Of a DNA stretch of 64,000 nucleotides, positions 1 to 6,621 are shown one piece after another. The notes below the pieces were generated by a model, which did no database searches, was not told the DNA's origin, and was given only the letters and a program-made list of their open reading frames with translations. The translations under genes were made by a program, and so were the position numbers. Location of the stretch: assembly GCA_964473525.1 (NCBI GenBank), contig CAYYPK010000032.1:1-64000 (forward strand), in the 5' to 3' direction. Position 1 is the stretch's first letter; each line of letters starts with the position of its first letter. Source of the DNA: GCA-2687025 sp964473525. Lineage in GTDB: Bacteria; Poribacteria; WGA-4E; GCA-2687025.

Positions 1-566
1 ATCCCCGTCATGTCGCGCCCGGCTCCGCCCCCGATTCCCCCGAGCAGGACGCCACGCGCGTCCCTGCCGACTCCGGCGCCGATGCCAGCGGCGAGGATGC
101 CCGTCATGTCGCGCCCCGCGCCCGCGCCAATGAGCGCCGTTAACACCCCCTTGATGTCACGGCCGGCGCCCACGCCTAAGCCCGCGTATATCCCCGTCAG
201 ATCCTCATCCGCGCCAACCCCGGGCGCCAAGCCGATGCCCCGCACGTTGGTTCCGCGGATGGATGCGAGCCCGAGTTGCACCCCGGTGAGGGCTGTCGCG
301 CGCGGGAACAGGCCCACGGCAAGGCCCTGGACCGAGGACTCAGGCGGCTCGGGCGCCCGCCACAGCGTCAGATTGATGCCCCGCACCTCGCGCATCTGCC
401 GATCCGCGAAGTTCACCCGTAGGCCGCGCGTTACCTCAGAGTCGCCGAAGCTGAGACCATGGCGCCGGTACGTGATGTCCACGCTCGCGTCGGCTGCGCC
501 ACACACGCTGAGAGCGATGGCCACCAGGAGCGTGTTCCGAATGATCGATCGCCTGTGCGTCGGCAT
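1..566 (-). CDS. Exported glycine-rich 16-residue-repeat protein (3' end outside window)
   Basis: Read on the minus strand, an ATG at 566 opens a frame that stays open to the window edge (188 codons seen), so the C-terminus is missing. Residues 1-27 look like a signal peptide (basic start, then LLVAIALSVCGAADA). From about residue 110 the protein becomes a regular 16-residue repeat of the type GAGAGRDMTGILAAGI, with Gly at fixed positions and GRD in most copies. At DNA level the repeat has a 48-bp period: near-identical text begins at position 1 and again at 97. A GGAAAG stretch lies upstream of the ATG. I recognise similar Gly-rich repeats only as hypothetical exported proteins in other phyla; function unknown. 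A long plus-strand frame over the same bases is its shadow. Confidence 0.75.
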   Translation of the reverse strand, partial: MPTHRRSIIRNTLLVAIALSVCGAADASVDITYRRHGLSFGDSEVTRGLRVNFADRQMREVRGINLTLWRAPEPPESSVQGLAVGLFPRATALTGVQLGLASIRGTNVRGIGLAPGVGADEDLTGIYAGLGVGAGRDIKGVLTALIGAGAGRDMTGILAAGIGAGVGRDARGVLLGGIGGGAGRDMTG

Positions 567-657
567 GTGCAAGCCCACTTTCCAAAACGTCGTGATGGCG
601 TTGTCTAGGTCGCGCGGTGCAGGGAGCTATCTCCCAATATGCGACAACGTACCTCCA

Positions 658-672
658 TTAAGTTAACCTTAA
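658..672. promoter_or_regulatory. AT-rich inverted repeat in divergent intergenic region
   Basis: TTAAG (658-662) and CTTAA (668-672) form an inverted repeat within an unusually AT-rich patch between two divergently transcribed genes (repeat protein to the left, creatininase-family gene to the right). An operator or promoter element is plausible from position only; no clear -35/-10 pair could be fixed. Confidence 0.3.
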
Positions 673-818
673 CCCTGCCATATGTCAATGGTGCGGCGTG
701 AAATGTGGCTGCCGCGCCAACTGAAGCCGCAGCCATGCCCCGCCGCCCTTGTGGTCCCCGCCCGCGCGGACTACCGTGCGCCGTGAGCCCCCAGCGCCTG
801 TCCCGCCTAGGAGAGACT

Positions 819-1637
819 ATGAGCTCGTCGCACGAGTACCGCTACAACCGTCTGACGTGGCCCGAGATGAACGACGCGATCGGCGCTCGGAAGGTCGTCA
901 TTCTCCCGACCGGCTCGACGGAGCAACACGGCCCGCATCTGCCACTGGACGTCGACCTGTTCCTCACTGAATCCGTCTGTCTGGAGGTAGGCCGCAGGTC
1001 GGAGGGCCGCGTGTTGGTGCTGCCGCCCATCGCGTACGGGCTGAATCTGCATCATATCGACTTCCCGGGCACCGTCCACATCGAACCGGACGTATTCATC
1101 GCGTTCTGCCTGAATGTCACCAAGAGCGTCGCTTACCACGGCTTCGAGCGCATACTGCTCGTGAACGGCCACGGCTCCAATTCGCCGCTCATCGACCTCG
1201 TCGCCCGCAAGACCGTGTTGGAGACCGAGTCTCTCTGCGCGGCGACGAACTATGCGTCGTTCGCGCGCGATGCTTTCAACGAGGTGCGAGACACGGAGGT
1301 GTGGGCGCACGCCGACGAATTCGAGACGTCCCTCTACCTGCACCTGGCGGCCGACCGGGTACGCATGGAGCACGCCGGGCGCGACGACGACGTCATGGGC
1401 AAATACGTGAGCTCTGACAGCACCTCCCGGTATGTGCGCTTCAACGACTACTGGGGGCGATGGACTGACGTGGGCATCCACGGCGACGCGACCACGGCGA
1501 CGAGAGAGAAGGGCGAGGCGATCTTTGAAGCAGCCGTGAGCGGGCTCGTTGAGTTCACGCAGGAGTGGGAGGCGTGGCCTCTGCCGGAGAGAAGCGACCA
1601 GCACGAGCATCCCGTACAGCGGCAGATAAGGTGGTAG
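819..1637 (+). CDS. Creatininase-family metal-dependent amidohydrolase
   Basis: A protein of 272 residues, the usual creatininase-family length. The family (creatinine amidohydrolase, MftE, formamide hydrolases) binds two divalent metals. Visible ligand motifs are STEQHGPHLPLDVD near the N-terminus, VNGHGSN in the middle and HADEFETS further on. I chose ATG 819 because AGGAGA lies just upstream (about 809-814); the frame is open further upstream but without family similarity. It is a single gene facing away from the repeat protein and convergent with the amidohydrolase at 1656-2909. The substrate cannot be told from sequence. The catabolic neighbours favour an amide or lactam hydrolase over mycofactocin processing, since no mft genes are present. 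Confidence 0.85.
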   Translation: MSSSHEYRYNRLTWPEMNDAIGARKVVILPTGSTEQHGPHLPLDVDLFLTESVCLEVGRRSEGRVLVLPPIAYGLNLHHIDFPGTVHIEPDVFIAFCLNVTKSVAYHGFERILLVNGHGSNSPLIDLVARKTVLETESLCAATNYASFARDAFNEVRDTEVWAHADEFETSLYLHLAADRVRMEHAGRDDDVMGKYVSSDSTSRYVRFNDYWGRWTDVGIHGDATTATREKGEAIFEAAVSGLVEFTQEWEAWPLPERSDQHEHPVQRQIRW

Positions 1638-1655
1638 GAGTCGACCGTCAGGGTT

Positions 1656-2909
1656 CTACCGCGCGAGGAACTCCCGGAAGGCGCCCCCCAGCAGCGCTCG
1701 GACGTCGCGTTCCAGTTCGCCTTGGTGCAAGGACCACCCGGACGCGACGAGGTCACAGTACTTGTCGCCAAGGACGTTCGCGATCACCTGACGCGAGTGT
1801 GGCCACTTGTAGACGAGTTGGTCGAGGATGCGCGCGTCGGAGTGCTGCGGGACCGTGCTGAGCCCGAGCAGCTCGATACGCTCGCGCGTGATCTCATCGA
1901 TGATGCTGGGGTTGTTCATGAACCACCAGCACCCGAAGATGAGCAGGTTAGGGAACTTCCTCCCAACGACGCACAGCTCGTGCTGGTTCTCGCGCGAGAG
2001 TAGCGTCGCCAGGAACTTGCTGTCCGGATTGTCCTCGAGCATGCGCTCGAGGTTGGACATGTCCGCCTTCCCCATGCCGTCGCCCGCCATGCGCAACTGT
2101 GGGTTCACGGCGCGCTTGACACCGATCATCACGGCGAACGGGACGTTCCGCTCTCGCGAGACGGGCAGGACGCACTCCCGGATGATGGCCCCGCGCGCCG
2201 AGTCCTCCGGGTACGCGAACTCTGGCGGCAGGGACACCGCCATGTATTGCGGCCCCATCCGCGTGATCCAGTCGTCCAGGAACCGCCGGATTTCGGCTAG
2301 TCCCTTAGCTGAGAGACCGGCGTCCGCTTCGTAGCCGAGCGCGACGAGGGTTGGGCGTCCGGCGTCCTCATACGTGTTCAACAGCGGGTCGATGCGGAGC
2401 GCGGGTAGGAACCGCGGGTCGCCCGACCGCTCCGAGAGCCACACGGGCTGCTCGGCGAGGTCGAACGGGTCGTTCGTCATGACGGCGGATTCGACGTTCG
2501 CGAGTTCGAAGACGCGGTCGATGTGGTCCTCGACGCGCACGTCTCTAAGCGCGTCGCGGTAGCTGTTCAGGTCGCGCGTCGAGAGGTCGAATCCGTACGC
2601 CTGCAAGGTGGTGACGACGCCCCGACATGCCTCGCTCACGGGCGAGTTGTCGAGGAAGAGCGTCTGCCAGATGAGGTCCGCTTGCTCCGCCTGCGACATC
2701 GCCCAGTAGGCGTCGTACCCTATCGTGGACGAACGGAGCGTCTCGGCGATGAGGTAATGGTACGTAAGCAGTTCGTCGACGCCCCAGAGCAGCAGTTCGC
2801 CGAATTCCGGGCTAAACAGGTGCGTGTGGATGTCCATGACCGGCTGCGCTGCTACGGCAGCCGTCACGGCGTCCCGGACATCGGCCGCTTCGATGACGCG
2901 GTCTGGCAT
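1656..2909 (-). CDS. Uronate-isomerase-like amidohydrolase superfamily protein
   Basis: 417 residues from ATG 2909, which is preceded by GAGGGG; the longer open frame to 3182 overlaps the dioxygenase gene and lacks family features. Close to the N-terminus the protein has VMDIHTHLF, the H-x-H metal motif of the amidohydrolase TIM barrel, followed by an LLWGVDELLTYHYLIAE stretch resembling glucuronate (uronate) isomerases. Conserved-looking blocks include LRIDPLLN, a central FLDDW segment and a C-terminal SDARILDQLVYKW. Uronate isomerase converts glucuronate/galacturonate to the 2-keto sugars. This protein is shorter than the typical enzyme (about 470) and no other uronate pathway genes are adjacent, so the exact reaction is uncertain. 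It lies downstream of the PhyH gene on the same strand with 50 nt between. Confidence 0.7.
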   Translation of the reverse strand: MPDRVIEAADVRDAVTAAVAAQPVMDIHTHLFSPEFGELLLWGVDELLTYHYLIAETLRSSTIGYDAYWAMSQAEQADLIWQTLFLDNSPVSEACRGVVTTLQAYGFDLSTRDLNSYRDALRDVRVEDHIDRVFELANVESAVMTNDPFDLAEQPVWLSERSGDPRFLPALRIDPLLNTYEDAGRPTLVALGYEADAGLSAKGLAEIRRFLDDWITRMGPQYMAVSLPPEFAYPEDSARGAIIRECVLPVSRERNVPFAVMIGVKRAVNPQLRMAGDGMGKADMSNLERMLEDNPDSKFLATLLSRENQHELCVVGRKFPNLLIFGCWWFMNNPSIIDEITRERIELLGLSTVPQHSDARILDQLVYKWPHSRQVIANVLGDKYCDLVASGWSLHQGELERDVRALLGGAFREFLAR

Positions 2910-2959
2910 CTTACCCCTCGCGCCGGGCTGGCCGGCGGTTTGTACGCGCGGGCGAGCTG

Positions 2960-3796
2960 TTAGCAGGTGACGTCCTTGCCCTCGTCCCCGTAAATCGCCA
3001 GGCGTCCCTCGCGGGTCAGGGTGACAATATCCTCGGGTCGGTAGTGCAGTTGGAGCGCGCGCCTGGGTAGGTCCGTGGTGTTCGGCGGCGTGCCATGGTG
3101 CACCAACCCGTGGAAGAACAGACAGCCTCCGGGCGCCAACGGCGCGACGACGTTGGCTTCCGTCGCGACGTCCGTGTCGCATATCTGCCAGTCACGACGC
3201 TGGAAATGCACGGTGGGGCCGTCGCGATGCGTGCCTGGAATCACGTGCATGCACCCGTTGTCGTACGTGGCTTCGTCGAGCGCGATCCACGCGCCCACGA
3301 CCGGTGTGTCCGGGTGGAAGTTGAAATACGCCGCGTCCTGGTGCCACGGCTTCTCTGACCCCACCCGCGGCGGCTTCGAAAGCGCCATGTCCTGGAACAG
3401 CATGGGCGGCTTCCCGATGAGACGCTCCAGCGCCGCGAGCATGCCCGCATGGTCGGCGATCGCCTTGAGCCGCTCGTCGTAGTCCACGAAGCTGAACACC
3501 TTGCGTACGAAGGCGCGCCGCTCCTCGACGGGCAGGTCGCCGACTGCGTCGCGCATGGCGGGCTCGTACTGCACGCCCCGAAACTCGCCGTCGGCTCCGT
3601 CCATCAGATATGTCAGCCCCTCGAGCGCGCTCGCGATCTCGGCGCTGCTGAAGGCGTCCTCGACGATGAGATAGCCGTCCGCGTGGAATCGTTCGGCCGC
3701 CGCGTCGTCCACGGCTGAGAAGCCGCCGGTGAGCCCGGACGCCGCCACTGATCGGCGATACAGATCGGCGGTCGTGGTTGCCGGGGCATCGTGCAT
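2960..3796 (-). CDS. Phytanoyl-CoA dioxygenase (PhyH) family Fe(II)/2-oxoglutarate oxygenase
   Basis: 278 residues; start ATG 3796 has GGAGG upstream. The double-stranded beta-helix facial triad is intact: H152-Q-D154 (KPWHQDAAYF), a distal His at 233/234 (LVHHGT) and Arg at 245/246 (PRRALQLHYR) for the 2-oxoglutarate carboxylate. VIPGTHRDGP is the usual loop before the distal His. These enzymes hydroxylate varied small molecules in the cytoplasm; the substrate is unknown. It belongs to a minus-strand run with the phosphatase (20 nt upstream), cupin and FAH-family hydrolase, suggesting one catabolic operon. It is clearly different from the three tandem PhyH-like genes at 31028-33575, which lack the HxD motif. 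Confidence 0.85.
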   Translation of the reverse strand: MHDAPATTTADLYRRSVAASGLTGGFSAVDDAAAERFHADGYLIVEDAFSSAEIASALEGLTYLMDGADGEFRGVQYEPAMRDAVGDLPVEERRAFVRKVFSFVDYDERLKAIADHAGMLAALERLIGKPPMLFQDMALSKPPRVGSEKPWHQDAAYFNFHPDTPVVGAWIALDEATYDNGCMHVIPGTHRDGPTVHFQRRDWQICDTDVATEANVVAPLAPGGCLFFHGLVHHGTPPNTTDLPRRALQLHYRPEDIVTLTREGRLAIYGDEGKDVTC

Positions 3797-3816
3797 GAAT
3801 CCAGGCCTCCTGGTCG

Positions 3817-4521
3817 CTACGCTGTCCGCAACTTGGCGCGTTCGCTCTCCTGAAGTTCGAACGGTAGGTGATCGACCCGGTTCGAGAACGCCAACCGGAT
3901 ACCGTGGTCTCGCATGCGGAAGTAGGAGATCGAGCAGTTATCCAAGCCGAAGCGTTGCTGTGTGTAGACGGGTTCGAGTCCCAGGAACGCCTCGAAGAAC
4001 AGCCAGCCGGCAGCTCCGTGGCCGACACACGCGGTGACATCGTCCGCGCCGCCCCGCTCCGCCATGAGGCGCGCCCGCATGCGCTTCGCGCTGGTGACGG
4101 CGTGCTGCCACACGAGCGTGTCGTCGGCGTCGAGGACGTCCCGACGGAGGAACCACCAACCCGCCTCGGTGATCTCCTCGGAGAGTGTCGCGCCGGGGCA
4201 TATGTCGAGGATCTCCGCAGGTGCCATGCCGCTGCGCTGCTCCAACTCGCCCGACCCGTAGTCGTGGGGTGCTATCCCGCCGATCTCGCACAGCTCGGGC
4301 ATGACATGTGGGGTCAGTCCCAACGCATCGCCTATGGCCCGCGCCGTTTGGAGGTTGCGGCGCAACGGGCTACAGTACAGCCTCCCTATCCCCAGGCTCC
4401 GCAGAGCGGCCCCGGCGTGCCGCGCCTGCGCCTGACCGGCGTCGGTAAGAGCCGGGTCAGGGTCGTGCGTGTCACCGTTGTTGTTCGTCGACTCGCCGTG
4501 GCGCACGTAGTAGACGTGCAT
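3817..4521 (-). CDS. Histidine phosphatase superfamily protein (phosphoglycerate-mutase-like)
   Basis: 234 residues beginning MHVYYVRHGES, the RHG phosphohistidine motif at the end of the first strand. CSPLRRNLQTARAI supplies the second active-site Arg region and CVGHGAAGW the later catalytic His. GGGAG precedes ATG 4521. The family covers phosphomonoesterases such as CobC, SixA, GpmB and fructose-bisphosphatases; nothing here identifies the substrate. It lies in the same-strand run between the cupin gene (48 nt upstream) and the PhyH gene (20 nt downstream). Confidence 0.85.
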   Translation of the reverse strand: MHVYYVRHGESTNNNGDTHDPDPALTDAGQAQARHAGAALRSLGIGRLYCSPLRRNLQTARAIGDALGLTPHVMPELCEIGGIAPHDYGSGELEQRSGMAPAEILDICPGATLSEEITEAGWWFLRRDVLDADDTLVWQHAVTSAKRMRARLMAERGGADDVTACVGHGAAGWLFFEAFLGLEPVYTQQRFGLDNCSISYFRMRDHGIRLAFSNRVDHLPFELQESERAKLRTA

Positions 4522-4568
4522 GGCTGGAAGCTCCCGTCGCAGCGTCTACGCAACTACACTCGCGCCTA

Positions 4569-4934
4569 CTAGAGGTCGATCGTCTCTGGGTCCGCCGCGC
4601 TGAATCCTACGAGGATGACGAGGTCGCCGTCGCCGATGTTCAGGGTGGAATGCACCGCGTTATGCGGTATGTTCGCGCAGTCGCCGGGCTCCAGCTCCAT
4701 CACCTCGTCCTCGACAGCCTGCCGCGCCCTGCCACTTACGACGTAGATGAACTCCTCGGCATTGGGGTGCCTGTGCGAGGCATGGCCGCCACCTTTCGGG
4801 AAGGTCGCCGTACCCAGCGCCAGATCCCGCAACGCGGAGTTCTGCGCGTGGCAGTGCCAGGAGATGTTCGCGAACGGGAGCTCGATCGCGACTGCGTCCG
4901 CTGCCTTCACGAAAGGCCCAATGGTCTCGCTCAT
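4569..4934 (-). CDS. Small cupin-domain protein
   Basis: 121 residues forming a single cupin barrel. Motif 1 is seen as GGGHASHRHPNAEEFIYVVSG (two His plus a Glu as metal ligands) and motif 2 as PGDCANIPHNAVHS. AAAGGA lies before ATG 4934. Single-domain cupins of this size act as isomerases, dioxygenases or sugar-binding regulators. It is located between the FAH-family hydrolase (36 nt upstream) and the phosphatase gene in the minus-strand catabolic run, so a role in that pathway is the best guess. Confidence 0.8.
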   Translation of the reverse strand: MSETIGPFVKAADAVAIELPFANISWHCHAQNSALRDLALGTATFPKGGGHASHRHPNAEEFIYVVSGRARQAVEDEVMELEPGDCANIPHNAVHSTLNIGDGDLVILVGFSAADPETIDL

Positions 4935-4970
4935 GTCGTTCCTTTGGCTGCCTTCTTGCCAGGTCTTGTC

Positions 4971-5897
4971 CTAGTCTTCACTCACCACGGGATTCGATAG
5001 AACCCCGATGCCCTCGATCTCAACATCGACGGTGTCGCCAGGATTGAGGTGCTCGCCGCGCGCCTTGCCTACTCCCGACGGCGTGCCAGTGGAGATGATG
5101 TCGCCTGGCTCCAGCGTCATGTTGCGCGACACCCACTCGATGAGCTCCGCGCACGTGAAGACCATGTGACTCGTGCTAGAGTCCTGCTTCGAGGCGCCGT
5201 TCACGCGGAGCGCGATGCGTAGGGAGTCCGGGTTGGTGATCTCGTCCGACGTCACGAGGCACGGCCCTTGCGGCGCGAACGTGTCGAACCACTTGCCGTT
5301 GAGCCAGTCGAACCAGCTGTCGCCGTCCCGTGGCTCGCGGTCCTTGTCGATGACGAGCTGTCGCTCCGACACGTCGTTGACGATCGTGTACCCGGCGACG
5401 TAGTCCAGCGCCTCTGCCGCGTCGATGTACTTCCCGCGCCGGCCCATCACGATCGCTAGCTCAGCTTCCCAGTCGATCCATCCCGCGTTGCGTGGGATCA
5501 CGATGGCGTCACCAGGGCCGACGATGGTCGTGGACGGCGGCTTCATGAACACCCGCGGCGTCGTCTGCTCCTTCTCCAACGCGATTCCGCCGCCTTCGCG
5601 GATGTGCTCGGCGTAGTTGCCGGCGAGGCAGAGCAGCTTCGGCGGATCAGGCACGGGAGCGGTCAGCGCGGCGTCGGTCGTCGTCGCCTTCTCCGGCGAC
5701 GCCGTCGCCAGATCCTGCACCTGCTGAGCCGCTTCGTGCGCGGTCTCGCCGCCGTTCAGGAACGACCGCATCGTGCCCAGGGCGGACGCGTCGCCCTCGA
5801 AGTGGGCCGCGTAGGTAGCGGCCACATCGACTACCGCATCTCCGACCGACAGGCCGAGGCGTGGCCCATCGTCCGACCGAAAGCTCACGAGCTTCAT
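4971..5897 (-). CDS. Fumarylacetoacetate hydrolase (FAH) family protein
   Basis: 308 residues from ATG 5897. I prefer it to an ATG 18 nt further upstream because GGGGGA lies between the two at ribosome-binding distance. An N-terminal FAH_N-like segment (MKLVSFRSDDGPRLGLSVGD) is followed by the catalytic domain: LCLAGNYAEHIREGG, FMKPPSTTIVGPGDAI, the metal-binding IDWEAELAIVMGRRG (E-x-E) and the C-terminal STGTPSGVG. The family includes 2-hydroxyhepta-2,4-diene-1,7-dioate isomerases, acylpyruvate hydrolases and oxaloacetate decarboxylases. It is the first gene of the apparent operon 5897-1656, suggesting breakdown of a keto acid product. Confidence 0.85.
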   Translation of the reverse strand: MKLVSFRSDDGPRLGLSVGDAVVDVAATYAAHFEGDASALGTMRSFLNGGETAHEAAQQVQDLATASPEKATTTDAALTAPVPDPPKLLCLAGNYAEHIREGGGIALEKEQTTPRVFMKPPSTTIVGPGDAIVIPRNAGWIDWEAELAIVMGRRGKYIDAAEALDYVAGYTIVNDVSERQLVIDKDREPRDGDSWFDWLNGKWFDTFAPQGPCLVTSDEITNPDSLRIALRVNGASKQDSSTSHMVFTCAELIEWVSRNMTLEPGDIISTGTPSGVGKARGEHLNPGDTVDVEIEGIGVLSNPVVSED

Positions 5898-6028
5898 GCG
5901 TATATCCCCCACCAATCCCGCGTAGATACTTCCCCGTGCGGTCGCGCATGGTACACCGGCCGCGCGTGGTCACGCAATCGCCCGGGGATTGGACCCGGGT
6001 TGGCTGGCCGCGCGCCTAACGAAGGGCG

Positions 6029-6382
6029 TTAGCGCAGGTCGTCGATGGCCTCGGTTGGTCGGCCGATGACCGCTCTGTCACCCCGTACGATGATGGGCCG
6101 CTGCAACAGAATCGGCTGCGCGACGATGGCGGAGATGAGCGCGTCGTCGCTGAGCGATTCGTCACCGAGGCCAGCCTCGTCGTATTCGTCCTCGCCGTCG
6201 CGGATGATGTCGCGCACGCCGACACCTAGCTTTGTCAACAGACCGCGAATGTCGTCAGCTGTCGGCGTCGCCCCGAGATACTCGACGACGTCGGCGTCTA
6301 TGCCGTTCTCCTCAAGATACGCCATCGCCGCGCGCGACTTGCTGCATCCCGGATTGTGGTAGAGCGTCCATTCCCTGGACAT
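6029..6382 (-). CDS. arsC: ArsC family arsenate reductase-like protein (glutaredoxin-dependent type)
   Basis: 117 residues of thioredoxin-like fold. The N-terminal HNPGCSKSR contains the catalytic Cys, and QPILLQRPIIV with AVIGRP supplies the two Arg that bind the oxyanion in ArsC. AGGAGAGGA sits before ATG 6382. Arsenate reductase converts arsenate to arsenite using glutaredoxin; close paralogues (YfgD type) have unproven activity. No arsenite efflux pump or ArsR regulator is adjacent, so a stand-alone arsenate reductase or YfgD-like role cannot be separated. It is divergent from mutS. Confidence 0.8.
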   Translation of the reverse strand: MSREWTLYHNPGCSKSRAAMAYLEENGIDADVVEYLGATPTADDIRGLLTKLGVGVRDIIRDGEDEYDEAGLGDESLSDDALISAIVAQPILLQRPIIVRGDRAVIGRPTEAIDDLR

Positions 6383-6621
6383 GCGTGTCCTCTCCTGTGG
6401 AACCGTTTGGCGCCGTGGGTGTGAAGGCTGACGGTAATCCTACGGCGGTTGGGACCCGTCGCCAAGATGGCCGGCGCTGTCCTTGCGCTTTGCCGACGGC
6501 CACCCGACGATGGCCACCGGGCCTGAACCCCGAGGACACCCGCGCGCGTAGTTCTACTGTCGGCGACGACGCGCGCGACCCAGCCAACGTTCCAGACCCA
6601 CGAAAGGCATCGACAGAGCAG

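Noticed and set aside
10..666. Plus-strand frame of 218 codons at the left edge
   Set aside because: Low-complexity Pro/Arg/Ala translation; it is the reverse of the exported Gly-repeat protein, which has a signal peptide and regular repeats on the minus strand.
3971..3982. tRNA T-arm-like GGTTCGAGTCCC
   Set aside because: It lies inside the conserved histidine phosphatase coding sequence and no acceptor, D or anticodon arms surround it.
6232..6621. 130-residue N-terminal extension of MutS
   Set aside because: This stretch is antisense to arsC and then low-complexity; MutS homology begins at the TTPMMEQY segment, matching GTG 6622.
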